A DNA stretch of 64,000 bases from assembly GCA_965214565.1 (NCBI GenBank), contig OZ243951.1, positions 2,542,001-2,606,000 of the forward strand. Reading direction: 5' to 3'. Numbering within the stretch: position 1 is the first letter of the stretch; every line of letters begins with the position of its first letter. The position numbers were made by a program, and so were the translations under genes. Below are positions 51,520-59,680 of the stretch, one piece after another. The DNA comes from VXYK01 sp965214565 (GTDB taxonomy: Bacteria > Actinomycetota > Acidimicrobiia > Acidimicrobiales > Aldehydirespiratoraceae). Below the pieces are notes generated by a model. That model saw only the letters and a list, made by a program, of their open reading frames with translations, searched no databases and was not told where the DNA came from.

Positions 51520-52677
51520 ATGACCGACTCTTTGCGATCCGCTGGGCCTCTGGTGTCCGCAGACGCCCGCCGGATCGCGATCGAAGTGGTGGTTCGCATC
51601 GAGTCGGAAGGCGCCTACGCCAACGTTCTGCTGCCGAGAATGCTGGCTAAGACAGAACTTGAAACTCGCGACAGGGGATTGGTGACCGAGTTGGTCTACG
51701 GGTCCACTCGACGCAAGCGGGCTCTTGACCATGTCGTGGACCGCTTCCTCATGTCCGATCCACCTCCGATTGCGCGCGCCGCCCTCCGCGTCGGCGCACA
51801 TCAGCTCATTGAGATGGGCACACCACCGCACGCCGCGGTGTCGACGACGGTACAGGCGACCCCGAAGAGGTTCCGCGGGCTCGTCAACGCCGTTCTGCGA
51901 AAGGTCGCGACCGCGGCTTCGGCTGGTATCGAATATCCGAGCCGGGCAGTCGCGTTGAGCTATCCGGACTGGATCGTGCGTCGCCTGATCGAGGAACTGG
52001 GTGAACAGCGAGCCCTGGATGCCCTGAGCGCGATGAACCTCCCGGCTCGTAGCCATCGTCGCGAGGACGGCTACATCCAGGACCAGAGTTCGCAGCAGGT
52101 CGCCGCCCTCGTTCCGGCGGCGCGCGGTGACCTGGTGCTGGACCTCTGCGCCGCCCCGGGCGGAAAGTCAACAGAGATTGCTGGCCGGGGAGCGTCGGTG
52201 GTCGCGGTGGATCTGCACCCCGGCCGCGCCGGCCTGATAGCAGGCAACGTCCACCGTCTGGGGTACCGCGGTCAGCTTGAGGACAATGGTGTGGCGGTCG
52301 TTGTAGCTGACGGCACTGCACCGCCGTTTCCGCCCGGCACGTTTGACGCTGTGCTGGTCGACGCGCCGTGTTCGGGTCTGGGCGCGCTGCGTCGTCGCCC
52401 GGACGCCCGTTGGCGGATCAAACCCACCGATATCGGCGTCCTGGCAGCTCTGCAGCAAAGGCTGTTGGAGAGCGCTGCGCCGCTGGTGGCACCGGGAGGA
52501 ACGCTAGTCTACAGCGTCTGCACACTCAGTTTCGCAGAGACCAACGAGGTTGTCACCGCGACCGGCGCAGAGCTTGCTGCGCTCAGTTTCACCGAGCAGT
52601 CAAGCAGTCTGCTGGTGCCCACCGTCGACCGGGACGGCATGTTCTGGTCAGTCTGGAGCCGCGCGGGAGGCCACTAG
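51520..52677 (+). CDS. rsmB: 16S rRNA (cytosine-C5)-methyltransferase RsmB-like
   Basis: The 385-residue product has an N-terminal NusB-like helical domain (about 15-130; RIAIEVVVRIESEGAYANVLLPRML, RGLVTELVYGSTRRKRALDHVVDRF). A SAM methyltransferase domain follows with LVLDLCAAPGGKSTEIA and two catalytic Cys motifs, VDAPCSGLGALRRRPDARW and LVYSVCTLSFAE. It follows fmt by 5 bases, as usual. The gene is complete. Confidence 0.95.
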   Translation: MTDSLRSAGPLVSADARRIAIEVVVRIESEGAYANVLLPRMLAKTELETRDRGLVTELVYGSTRRKRALDHVVDRFLMSDPPPIARAALRVGAHQLIEMGTPPHAAVSTTVQATPKRFRGLVNAVLRKVATAASAGIEYPSRAVALSYPDWIVRRLIEELGEQRALDALSAMNLPARSHRREDGYIQDQSSQQVAALVPAARGDLVLDLCAAPGGKSTEIAGRGASVVAVDLHPGRAGLIAGNVHRLGYRGQLEDNGVAVVVADGTAPPFPPGTFDAVLVDAPCSGLGALRRRPDARWRIKPTDIGVLAALQQRLLESAAPLVAPGGTLVYSVCTLSFAETNEVVTATGAELAALSFTEQSSSLLVPTVDRDGMFWSVWSRAGGH

Positions 52678-52715
52678 CCCTGGTCGCGATGGTCACAACC
52701 TGTCACGCACGCGGG

Positions 52716-52830
52716 CGCAGCCGATGGTTTGCGGGCCACGTCGAGACAGTGGTGAGCCGGGACATCGCCGAACTCGGCGACATCCGGCGTGCCGCCATAT
52801 TGCCGCAGATGCTGCGACTCGCTTCGCCCC
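52716..52830 (+). pseudogene. remnant of a DUF4143-type ATPase gene
   Basis: In one frame the sequence reads RSRWFAGHVETVVSRDI then AELGDIRRAAILPQMLRLAS. This closely resembles the segment of AAA ATPases with a DUF4143 tail (typical form: W..YVETVV.RDV.ELADIRR...LPRLLRLLA). Nothing upstream or downstream continues it: rsmB ends 38 bases earlier and moaB starts 94 bases later. I read it as a decayed fragment. The match is from memory of the family pattern. Confidence 0.45.
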
Positions 52831-52912
52831 GTCCTGAGCGTCCCCCGCCTGAGCGCGGAAGCGAAGGGTCGACGGTATATCCGCGCCTTACCACTCGTGG
52901 GTGTTGCGCGTA

Positions 52913-52918
52913 TATCGT
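52913..52918 (+). promoter_or_regulatory. -10 box of leaderless moaB/mog promoter
   Basis: TATCGT lies 6 bases before the ATG at 52925, in an otherwise gene-poor 250-base gap containing the ATPase remnant. Confidence 0.5.
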
Positions 52919-52924
52919 CGAGGC

Positions 52925-53485
52925 ATGGCCCACGACCACGGCGACGATTCCCCCCACGAGTACAGCAATGGCCACGATTTGCCGCATGGGGACGACACGG
53001 TTGAGGCGCCTCTTTTGGCGAAAGTTCTGACGGTCTCAGACGGTGTGGTGCACGGCACCCGCGAGGACCGCTCTGGAGAGGCTCTGCAGACTCGCCTTAC
53101 CGCAGCGGGCTGGACCGTCGAGCAACGGACGGTGACCTCCGACGGTGAACGCCCCGTTGCCGAGACCCTGACACGTCTGGCGCAGGACTTCCACGGCCTG
53201 ATCGTCACCACGGGCGGCACAGGGTTCGGCCCCCGCGACCAGACCCCCGAAGGCACCCGGGCAGTGATCGACCGCGAGGCCCCGGGGTTGGCGGAGGTCA
53301 TGCGACTGGTGAACCCACTCGGACGGTTGAGCCGTGGAGTGGCCGGAACCCTCGGCACCGCCCTGATCCTCAACACTCCGGGATCATCGAAGGGATGCAT
53401 TGAGACTCTAGAAGCGGTACTTGACGTGCTCCCCCACGCGGTCCGGCTGCTGGTCGACAACGCCGATCCCCACCCTCACAGCTAG
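52925..53485 (+). CDS. MogA/MoaB family molybdenum cofactor protein
   Basis: The 186-residue product has an acidic, His-rich N-terminus (about 1-30: AHDHGDDSPHEYSNGHDLPHGDD). The MoCF-binding domain follows: VLTVSDGVVHGTREDRSGEAL, IVTTGGTGFGPRDQTPEGTRAVIDREAPGLAEVMR and ALILNTPGSSKGCIETLEAVLDVLPHA. Family members adenylate molybdopterin or support that step. The His/Asp-rich start may bind metal, which is inference. ATG 52925 is placed by the promoter; ribD follows 11 bases after its stop. Confidence 0.88.
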   Translation: MAHDHGDDSPHEYSNGHDLPHGDDTVEAPLLAKVLTVSDGVVHGTREDRSGEALQTRLTAAGWTVEQRTVTSDGERPVAETLTRLAQDFHGLIVTTGGTGFGPRDQTPEGTRAVIDREAPGLAEVMRLVNPLGRLSRGVAGTLGTALILNTPGSSKGCIETLEAVLDVLPHAVRLLVDNADPHPHS

Positions 53486-53496
53486 CGGGGTTGTGT

Positions 53497-54510
53497 GTGA
53501 ACCTCGACGAGCACTACATGGGGCTCGCGATCGAAGCGGCTCGACAGGCTCGGCATCGAAGCTCCCCGAACCCGTGGGTCGGGGCGGTGCTGCTCCAGAC
53601 CGACGGTACGGTCGTATCGGGTGCGACGAAGCCGCCCGGAGGAGCCCACGCCGAGGTTGTGGCCCTCACCGAAGCGTCGCAGACACGGGGCGCGACCCTC
53701 TACAGCACGCTTGAACCCTGCAACCACAGTGGCCGAACCGGTCCCTGTACGGAGGCATTGATCGAAGCGGGGGTCACCCGGGTCGTCGGGGCGATCGAAG
53801 ATCCGGACCTGTTGGTCGCAGGCCGCGGCTTCGAGCGCCTCCGTCAGGCTGGCATCGAAGTCACCGTCGGTGTGCGCGCCGCGGAGGTCAATGCACAGCT
53901 GCGGCCGTACCTGCACCATCGTCGAACCAACCGGCCGTGGGTGGTGCTGAAACTGGCGGTAACCCTCGACGGCCGCACAGCCGCGCCCGACTCAACGTCT
54001 AAGTGGATCACCGGAAGGGCCGCACGGACCGATGTTCACCACCTGAGAGCAGTCTCTGACGCCATTGTGGTGGGTGCGGGTACTGTCTGCAGCGACGATC
54101 CGTCGTTGAGGGTGCGCCACTGGCCCGGAGACGACCGAACCGTTGACCCCCGAGAGGTTGTGAGCCCTAGCCGGGTGGTTCTCGGTGCGGTCCCGGCCGA
54201 CGCCAAGATCCACCCCTGTCTCGAATGGGACGGAGGACTCGAGGAACTGCTGTTGCACCTAGGTGGCGTCGGAGTGGTGCAGTTGATGGTGGAGGGCGGC
54301 CCGACTGTGGCGCACTCCTTCCACAGCGCAGGTTTGGTCGACCAATACGTCGTCTACCTAGCGGCGGCGGTCATGGGCGGCGACGACGGAGCCCCGCTTC
54401 TGCGCGGGCCCGGTGCCACGACCATCGACGAGGTCTGGCGCGGCAGGATTGAAGAAGTTCGGAAACTGGAAGACGACCTGAGGATCGATGTCGTGAAAAA
54501 CCCCTCCTAG
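53497..54510 (+). CDS. ribD: riboflavin biosynthesis bifunctional deaminase/reductase RibD
   Basis: RibD deaminates then reduces the pyrimidine intermediate of riboflavin synthesis. The 337-residue product has a zinc deaminase domain (about 5-140; PNPWVGAVL, GGAHAEVVAL, STLEPCNHSGRTGPCTEAL). The reductase domain follows (RPWVVLKLAVTLDGRTAAPDSTSKWITG, VQLMVEGGPTVAHSF). The reductase is somewhat short: a run is missing around the middle (HWPGDDRTVDPREV then SRVVLG). GTG 53497 or TTG 53491 could be the start. The other rib genes are not nearby. Confidence 0.9.
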   Translation: MNLDEHYMGLAIEAARQARHRSSPNPWVGAVLLQTDGTVVSGATKPPGGAHAEVVALTEASQTRGATLYSTLEPCNHSGRTGPCTEALIEAGVTRVVGAIEDPDLLVAGRGFERLRQAGIEVTVGVRAAEVNAQLRPYLHHRRTNRPWVVLKLAVTLDGRTAAPDSTSKWITGRAARTDVHHLRAVSDAIVVGAGTVCSDDPSLRVRHWPGDDRTVDPREVVSPSRVVLGAVPADAKIHPCLEWDGGLEELLLHLGGVGVVQLMVEGGPTVAHSFHSAGLVDQYVVYLAAAVMGGDDGAPLLRGPGATTIDEVWRGRIEEVRKLEDDLRIDVVKNPS

Positions 54511-54526
54511 TTGCACAGCGCGGCGC

Positions 54527-54532
54527 TACCCT
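54527..54532 (+). promoter_or_regulatory. -10 box of hisG promoter
   Basis: TACCCT lies 7 bases before the second of two consecutive GTG codons (54537, 54540), favouring 54540 as the start. Confidence 0.45.
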
Positions 54533-54539
54533 CGGCGTG

Positions 54540-55415
54540 GTGTTGAAACTGGTCATCCCCAAAGGGTCGCTCGAGAAAGCGACGTTGGAACTCTTCGAAG
54601 CGGCTGATCTGACTGTCGAGCGCGCTTCGTCTGTCGCCTACAAGGGGTCGATTGCTGATCCTCGTATCGATTCGGTTCGTATTCTGCGTCCCCAGGAGAT
54701 TCCGGGATATGTCGCGGACGGACTGTTCGATCTTGGGATTACCGGTCGAGACTGGATCGAGGAGACCAACAGCGACGTCGAGAGCCTTGGAGAACTCAAG
54801 TATTCCAAGGCGACTTCGCGTCCGATTCAGATTGTGCTGGCAGTTCCCCAGGGGTCGCCCTGGGAGTCAGTCACGGATCTTCCTGACGGCGTCAGAGTCT
54901 CCACAGAGTATCCCGAGATCACCCGGCGGTTCTTTGAAGAGGCCGGGATCGATGCCGACATCCGTCTCAGCTACGGAGCGACTGAGGCGAAGGTCCCCGA
55001 CATCGTCGACCTGGTCGTCGACATCACAGAGACGGGACGGGCGTTGCGCGCCGCGGGCCTGCGAATTATCGAAACGCTTTGCACCTCCTACACCGAACTG
55101 ATCGCCAACCCCGCATCGTTCGCCGACCCGGCCAAGGCGCACGCAATGCGTCAGGTCAACACGCTGCTGCAGGGTGTGCTCGAGGCGCGGGGCAAGGTGC
55201 TGGTCAAGATGAACGTGCCGGCAGAGCGCCTTGATGAAGTGATTGAGCTGCTTCCCTCCATGAAGTCCCCCACGGTCAACGAGCTCTTTCGAGGCGCGGG
55301 ATATGCGGTTGAGACCGTTGTGGCCAAGTCTGAGATCAACATCTTGATCCCGGCACTGCGTGATCATGGGGCGAGCGACATCGTCGAGCTGCCGATCGCC
55401 AAGATCGTTGCCTGA
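54540..55415 (+). CDS. hisG: ATP phosphoribosyltransferase (long form)
   Basis: HisG makes the first committed intermediate of histidine synthesis. The 291-residue product has KLVIPKGSLEKATLELFEAADL, the LGITGRDWI segment, the PRPP-binding stretch DIVDLVVDITETGRALRAAGLRIIE, and a C-terminal regulatory ACT-like domain (about 215-290) that confers histidine feedback in long-form enzymes. No hisZ is needed. It stands alone, away from other his genes, and converges with the DUF1844 gene 14 bases apart. Confidence 0.95.
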   Translation: MLKLVIPKGSLEKATLELFEAADLTVERASSVAYKGSIADPRIDSVRILRPQEIPGYVADGLFDLGITGRDWIEETNSDVESLGELKYSKATSRPIQIVLAVPQGSPWESVTDLPDGVRVSTEYPEITRRFFEEAGIDADIRLSYGATEAKVPDIVDLVVDITETGRALRAAGLRIIETLCTSYTELIANPASFADPAKAHAMRQVNTLLQGVLEARGKVLVKMNVPAERLDEVIELLPSMKSPTVNELFRGAGYAVETVVAKSEINILIPALRDHGASDIVELPIAKIVA

Positions 55416-55429
55416 ACCCCGGACGATTC

Positions 55430-55894
55430 TCAGTCGGAACCGGCCCCAGCCCGGCCCTTGATCTGCACGAACGCCATGCGGACCTGGTCGAGAGCATGGG
55501 ACACTGCTGCTTCGTCGTCGCCGAGCCGCCCCGACAGACCGTCGACGAGGGCGCTCAAAGCGTCGATGGCCACTGTCGCCTCAGCAAAGTTGGGGTTCTG
55601 CGCTGAGAGATGGAGCGCCGCCAGCTCGTACAGACCCATGGCGTGGTTTGCGACGATTGTGGCGGCGGGAGTGTTGATAAGCCGTTCGCGGGCCTCGGCC
55701 ATCTCCTTGACCATCTCCTCGGCTGTCGCCCGCTCGGTGGGACTCAGATCGTCGAGGCTCATTCCCTCCGGTAGGGCGGCTGCTATCTCGTCATCGAGGC
55801 TCTTGTCTGGTGTCGGCACAGCACCGTCAGCGGGATCGGATGGTGTCGGGCGATCTACGGGGTGTTCCCCGCCGGGTGTCCACAAAGAACTCAT
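55430..55894 (-). CDS. DUF1844 domain protein
   Basis: The 154-residue acidic protein has a disordered Pro/Asp-rich N-terminus (about 1-60). A helical region follows containing the DUF1844 signature TIVANHAMGLYELAALHLSAQNPNFAEATVAIDALSALVDGLSGRLGDDE. The family sits next to infC in actinobacteria and its function is not known. The start is placed by a TAGCGT box 6 bases upstream. It diverges from infC. Confidence 0.85.
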   Translation of the reverse strand: MSSLWTPGGEHPVDRPTPSDPADGAVPTPDKSLDDEIAAALPEGMSLDDLSPTERATAEEMVKEMAEARERLINTPAATIVANHAMGLYELAALHLSAQNPNFAEATVAIDALSALVDGLSGRLGDDEAAVSHALDQVRMAFVQIKGRAGAGSD

Positions 55895-55900
55895 GCTGAT

Positions 55901-55906
55901 ACGCTA
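55901..55906 (-). promoter_or_regulatory. -10 box of leaderless DUF1844 gene promoter
   Basis: On the minus strand TAGCGT lies 6 bases before the ATG at 55894. Confidence 0.55.
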
Positions 55907-56080
55907 TCGCTGACAATTCCAACACCGAAGTGGGGGAATCCCGAAGGGAGCCTCCCCACCTGGCCACAGATCGTCGGTTTCGGCGGTCACCGTGCGTCCA
56001 GGTCGACGAATCGGCAACGCTCCGAGTGGGTGTGATCGTGGATGTCGACATTCCGGTATCCACTACACGACGGAGGTTTC

Positions 56081-56107
56081 GTGCTCACGAGGAGTCCAGG
56101 GCGATAG
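56081..56107 (+). other. short leader ORF overlapping a candidate AUA start of infC
   Basis: A strong GGAGG at 56072-56076 precedes GTG 56081, which is out of frame with infC. It opens an eight-codon frame (MLTRSPGR) ending at TAG 56105-56107. That stop overlaps an ATA at 56104-56106, which is in frame with infC and lies exactly where family homology begins; AGGAG lies 9 bases before the ATA. This would couple IF3 synthesis to a leader peptide and a near-cognate start. Confidence 0.4.
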
Positions 56108-56718
56108 CACCGCCAAACAACGAGCCAAGGATCAACGAACGGATCCGAGCCAGAGAAGTCCGACTTGTCGGGCAGGACGGCGAGCAGATTGGCATAACAT
56201 CACTATCCGAAGCGCGCAACATCGCTCAAGCCGCAGATCTCGACTTAGTCGAGGTGGCGGAGCAGGCCAACCCCCCGGTCTGCCGGATCATGGATTACGG
56301 CAAATGGCGATACGAAGCCGACCAGCGGGCCAAAGAATCCAAGAAGAAGTCTTCCAACCTAACGGTCAAGGAGATGAAGTACCGACCCAAGATCGGGCCC
56401 GGCGACTTCGACACCAAGACCCGCAAGGTGGCCGAGTTCCTCGGCGGAGGGCATAAGGTCAAGGTCACGATCATGTTCCGAGGTCGAGAGATGCAGCATC
56501 CCGAACTGGGTCGCCAGATTCTTGATCGGGTGTCCGACGCTGTGGCCCATGTCGGCAAGGTTGAGTTCCATCCTCGCCAGGACGGCCGCAACATGGTGAT
56601 GGTGTTGGCCCCCGACAAACGGGCCCAAGCTCGTCATGAGAAACAGAAACGCAGAGAGGTGGAGGACTCGGCCGCAGTGACCGAGCCGGATACCGCACAG
56701 CAAACACCAACCGAGTGA
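56104..56718 (+). CDS. infC: translation initiation factor IF-3
   Basis: IF-3 binds 30S subunits and enforces start-codon accuracy. From ATA 56104 the product has 204 residues beginning NNEPRINERIRAREVRLVGQDGEQIG, with MDYGKWRYEADQRAKESKKKSS, the linker and the C-terminal domain VKVTIMFRGREMQHPELGRQIL and DGRNMVMVLAP. The upstream frame is open to 55930 (GTG), and GTG 56029 or 56038 would give 22-25 extra residues, none resembling IF-3. Because infC is known for rare starts that allow autoregulation, ATA is plausible but unproven. First gene of infC-rpmI-rplT. Confidence 0.9.
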   Translation: MAPPNNEPRINERIRAREVRLVGQDGEQIGITSLSEARNIAQAADLDLVEVAEQANPPVCRIMDYGKWRYEADQRAKESKKKSSNLTVKEMKYRPKIGPGDFDTKTRKVAEFLGGGHKVKVTIMFRGREMQHPELGRQILDRVSDAVAHVGKVEFHPRQDGRNMVMVLAPDKRAQARHEKQKRREVEDSAAVTEPDTAQQTPTE

Positions 56719-56790
56719 TCTGTCGGCGGCAGCACCGCCGGGGATCGTCCAAATCCATAGAACCGAGAATCACAGAGAACCGAGTATCAA

Positions 56791-56982
56791 ATGCCCAAGA
56801 TGAAGACGCACAAGGGTGCACAGGCCCGCTTCAAGCGCACCGGCTCAGGCAAGCTGAAGCGTCGCAGCCAGAACAAGAACCACATCCTCGAGAAGAAGTC
56901 CCCGAAGCGCAAACGCCAGCTTCGCAGGCCGGCTTCGGTGTCTCCAGCTGACGAGCCGCGCATCCGCGACCTCGGCATCTGA
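56791..56982 (+). CDS. rpmI: 50S ribosomal protein L35
   Basis: The 63-residue basic protein contains MPKMKTHKGAQARFKRTGSGKLKRRSQNKNHILEKKSPKRKRQLR, the L35 signature. It starts 72 bases after infC. Just before the ATG two imperfect 17-base copies of AGAACCGAG(A/T)AT lie in the leader; the infC stop overlaps a GTG, but that frame does not end at rpmI, so this is not a relay. No Shine-Dalgarno is obvious. Confidence 0.95.
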   Translation: MPKMKTHKGAQARFKRTGSGKLKRRSQNKNHILEKKSPKRKRQLRRPASVSPADEPRIRDLGI

Positions 56983-57056
56983 AGCGCGACCACTGAAGCC
57001 GCGTCCACCGGGCCGCATCCAACGAATCCGCCTAGAACAGGGAAAGGGAGCACACA

Positions 57057-57419
57057 ATGGCAAGAGCTAAACGCGCCGTACATTCCAAGAAACACCGCCG
57101 GGTCGTCCTTGAACGGGCAAAAGGCCATTACGGCAACCGTTCGCGCAGTTTCAAGTCAGCGAACGAGTCGGTCATGCACGCGGGCAACTACGCGTTTCGT
57201 GACCGCCGTGCTCGCAAGGGCCAGTTCCGCAAGCTGTGGATTCAGCGAATCAACGCGGCCTGCCGTGAGAACGGCACCTCCTACAGCCGCTTCATCGCAG
57301 GTCTGAAGGCCGCGGAGATAGAGGTTGACCGCAAAATGCTGTCAGAGACCGCGATCCACGATCCCGCCACGTTCACGGTGCTCGTCGAGACGGCCAATGG
57401 AGCGCTGGCCGACGCCTGA
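57057..57419 (+). CDS. rplT: 50S ribosomal protein L20
   Basis: The 120-residue protein has ARAKRAVHSKKHRRVVLERAKGHYGNRSRSFKSANESVMHAGNYAFRDRRARKGQFRKLWIQRINAACRENG, typical of L20. It binds 23S rRNA early in assembly and in other bacteria represses this operon by binding its mRNA leader. AAAGGGAG 6 bases upstream of the ATG is a good ribosome-binding site. The gap after rpmI contains two imperfect copies beginning CTGAAGC, the first covering the rpmI stop. Confidence 0.96.
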   Translation: MARAKRAVHSKKHRRVVLERAKGHYGNRSRSFKSANESVMHAGNYAFRDRRARKGQFRKLWIQRINAACRENGTSYSRFIAGLKAAEIEVDRKMLSETAIHDPATFTVLVETANGALADA

Positions 57420-57460
57420 GCGCGGTTCGGATCAGACAAGCGAGCGACACCCCGCTCAGA

Positions 57461-58264
57461 ATGGACCGAGACCCCGTCAAGGGTCCGAACAATCGCCGAG
57501 TCGTGGAACTGCGGCGTCTCATCGACCGGCCGGGCGCCAACCCCGCCGAGACTGTGCTTGAAGGGGAGCGGACAATAGGAGAGGCGCTCGACGCTGGAAT
57601 ACGCCTGACCACGGTCGTGGTCCCGGAACGCGGGATCGAAGGCTTCGACAGATCTTCGTTGCGTCCGCGCCTCGACGACTCCGTTGAGGTTCTGGTGGTT
57701 CGGGACAAGGCTTTCGAGCGGTTGGCTCCGTCGGTGACGCCTCAGCCGATGTTGGCGGTGATCGAACGCCCGGTAGCTCGGATCCCGCCCGACTTCGGCG
57801 TCGACGACTTCGCACTGGTGCTCGTCGGAGTTGCTGACCCGGGCAATGTCGGCACGCTCATCAGGGTCGCCGACGCGACAGGCGCGGTTTGCGTGGTGGA
57901 GGTCGGCGGCGCGGACCCGTGGCGCCCTAAGGCTGTTCGTGCCTCGGCAGGTTCGGTGCTGCGAGTCCCTGTGGTGAGCGGATACGACGTGCATGAGACG
58001 TTGCGTCGGCTCCGTGGCGCTGGGGCCAAGATCGTCGCTACCGACGTGCGTGAGGGACTGCGCCACGACAGCGGCGTGCTCAAAGGGCCGTTGGCGATAG
58101 TGCTCGGCTCGGAGTCCGGCGGCCTAGACCGTTCCATCGATCCGCTGGTCGATGTGCAGGTTCGCATAGACATGCCCGGCAACGCTGAATCACTCAACGT
58201 GGCGATGGCGGGCACGTTGCTGGCCTTCGAGGCCAGCAAGAATCAGCAAGTTCGTGAGCAGTAG
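57461..58264 (+). CDS. TrmH family RNA 2'-O-methyltransferase (RlmB/TsnR type)
   Basis: The 267-residue product has an N-terminal substrate-binding domain (about 10-100; ETVLEGERTIGEALDAGIRLTTVVV) and a SPOUT domain with LVLVGVADPGNVGTLIRVADATGAVCVVEVGG. LAIVLGSESGGLD and IDMPGNAESLNVAMAGTLLAFEA, the knot motifs, follow. Genes of this type commonly sit between rplT and pheS and modify 23S rRNA. The ATG lies 41 bases after rplT without a visible ribosome-binding site. Confidence 0.9.
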   Translation: MDRDPVKGPNNRRVVELRRLIDRPGANPAETVLEGERTIGEALDAGIRLTTVVVPERGIEGFDRSSLRPRLDDSVEVLVVRDKAFERLAPSVTPQPMLAVIERPVARIPPDFGVDDFALVLVGVADPGNVGTLIRVADATGAVCVVEVGGADPWRPKAVRASAGSVLRVPVVSGYDVHETLRRLRGAGAKIVATDVREGLRHDSGVLKGPLAIVLGSESGGLDRSIDPLVDVQVRIDMPGNAESLNVAMAGTLLAFEASKNQQVREQ

Positions 58265-58269
58265 GCAGC

Positions 58270-58285
58270 TCTCTTGGCGAAGAGA
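58270..58285 (+). terminator. possible weak hairpin after the trmH gene
   Basis: TCTCTT and AAGAGA flank the loop GGCG, six bases after the stop of the trmH gene. The stem is short, not GC-rich, and lacks a clean U-run, so termination is uncertain. Confidence 0.25.
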
Positions 58286-58336
58286 CGTCGCTCTCTGCTC
58301 CTGTTCGTTTCGCGCGCTGGACCGCTGGGGCAGGGG

Positions 58337-58618
58337 CTACGAAGCCAGCAGGTCGGCGTCTTCGGGATGATCGCGGATGTAGGCAGCGGCGAATCCGCAC
58401 AGGGGCAGGATTGTCCTGTTGTTGGCCCGCAGGTCGTCGAGCATGCCCCGCATCAGTTCGTCGGCCATCCCCCGGCCCCGCATCGACGGGTCCGTCTCCA
58501 CATGGGGCACCACCAACGTTTTGCCGTCGATCCGGTAGTCGGCGATCGACACGATGCGGTCGTCGACCACCAGTTCATAGCGTTGACGTATCGGATTGTC
58601 TCGAACTTCGAAGGTCAC
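58337..58618 (-). CDS. small GNAT-fold acetyltransferase (YjdJ/COG2388-like)
   Basis: The 93-residue product contains YELVVDDRIVSIADYRIDGKTLVVPHVETDPSMRGRGMADELMRGMLDDLRANNRTILPLCGFAAAYIRDHPE. This matches the short GNAT family with HVETDPSMRGRG as the acetyl-CoA loop and the C-terminal PLCGFAAAYIRDHP. The substrate is unknown. GTG 58618 is preferred to the longer frame because the upstream part would overlap pheS and shows no homology. It lies between trmH and pheS on the opposite strand. Confidence 0.8.
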   Translation of the reverse strand: MTFEVRDNPIRQRYELVVDDRIVSIADYRIDGKTLVVPHVETDPSMRGRGMADELMRGMLDDLRANNRTILPLCGFAAAYIRDHPEDADLLAS

Positions 58619-58666
58619 GCAACGAAGTCTCCCAGATAATGGGAGCCAACGCGTCAACCCACCTCG

Positions 58667-58672
58667 TAACCT
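58667..58672 (+). promoter_or_regulatory. -10 box of pheS promoter
   Basis: TAACCT lies 6 bases before TTG 58679 and 9 before ATG 58682; the same hexamer precedes aroK. Transcripts would begin at about the start codon. Confidence 0.5.
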
Positions 58673-58681
58673 GTTCGGTTG

Positions 58682-59680
58682 ATGATTGAGACGCTCCGCC
58701 AGACCGCCGCTGAGGCGCGGGCCCGACTGGCCGAAGTCGCCGACCTTAATGCGCTGGTGCAACTCGACGTCGAGTTCCTAGGCAAGAAGTCCGCGCTGAC
58801 CCTCGCCAAACGGCAGCTCGGGTCGCTCGCTCCCGAACAGCGCAGAGCCACCGGCCAGGCGCTGAACGAGATCCGCGCGGCGATCGAGGGTGCGGTCGGT
58901 GCTGCCCGGGAACGCCTGGAGCGGGCCGCGCTGAACGAGCAGCTCGAGGCTGAGAGGCTTGATCTCACCGAATTCCGCCGAACCGCACGACGCGGTTCGC
59001 TCCACCTCGTCACCCAGGCCCGCGACCGGCTCGAAGACGTCTTCGTCGGGATGGGATTCACAGTCGCCGAGGGCCCCGAAGTTGAATCTGCCTGGTACAA
59101 CTTCGAGGCGCTCAACATTCCTGAGTGGCATCCGGCCCGCGGCAGTTTCGACACGATCTTCGTGAACCTGGGAGAGCCTGAGGAGGTGATGCTCCGTTCG
59201 CATACCTCCCCGGTCCAGATCCGCACGATGGAGAATCAGAAGCCGCCCATCTACATTGTCGCACCGGGCAGGACGTTTCGGACCGACACTGCCGATGCGA
59301 CCCACCTTCCGGCCTTCAACCAGATTGAGGGCCTGGTGGTAGACCGGGGGATCACCATGGGCGATCTGGCGGGGACGATCGACGAGTTCGTGCACGCCTT
59401 CTTCGGTGGCGGCGTCAAGAGCCGACTGCGCCCCTCGTACTTCCCGTTCACCGAGCCGAGCGCAGAGTTCGACATCTCCCGCGCCGACGGAACATGGCTG
59501 GAATTGGGCGGGTGCGGCATGGTGCATCCCAACGTTCTGCGCAACTGCGGAATCGACCCCGAAGAATGGCAGGGGTTCGCGTTCGGTTTCGGCATCGACC
59601 GCCTGGCAGTGATGCGCCACGAACTCGACGACATCCGTGAACTTGTAAACAACGACGTGCGGTTCTTGAGGCAGTTCTGA
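58682..59680 (+). CDS. pheS: phenylalanine--tRNA ligase alpha subunit
   Basis: The 332-residue catalytic subunit has an N-terminal coiled coil (about 1-85). The class II core has HPARGSFDTIFV, LRSHTSPVQIRTM, APGRTFRTDTADATHLPAFNQIEGLVVD, FTEPSAEFDI and GGCGMVHPNVLRNCGIDPEEWQGFAFGFGIDRLAVMRH. Start ATG 58682 or TTG 58679. Its TGA overlaps an ATG that begins the relay array into pheT. Confidence 0.96.
   Translation: MIETLRQTAAEARARLAEVADLNALVQLDVEFLGKKSALTLAKRQLGSLAPEQRRATGQALNEIRAAIEGAVGAARERLERAALNEQLEAERLDLTEFRRTARRGSLHLVTQARDRLEDVFVGMGFTVAEGPEVESAWYNFEALNIPEWHPARGSFDTIFVNLGEPEEVMLRSHTSPVQIRTMENQKPPIYIVAPGRTFRTDTADATHLPAFNQIEGLVVDRGITMGDLAGTIDEFVHAFFGGGVKSRLRPSYFPFTEPSAEFDISRADGTWLELGGCGMVHPNVLRNCGIDPEEWQGFAFGFGIDRLAVMRHELDDIRELVNNDVRFLRQF

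Noticed and set aside
56715..56790. Relay between infC and rpmI
   Set aside because: The GTG overlapping the infC stop opens a frame that passes through rpmI out of frame to 56951 instead of stopping at its ATG.
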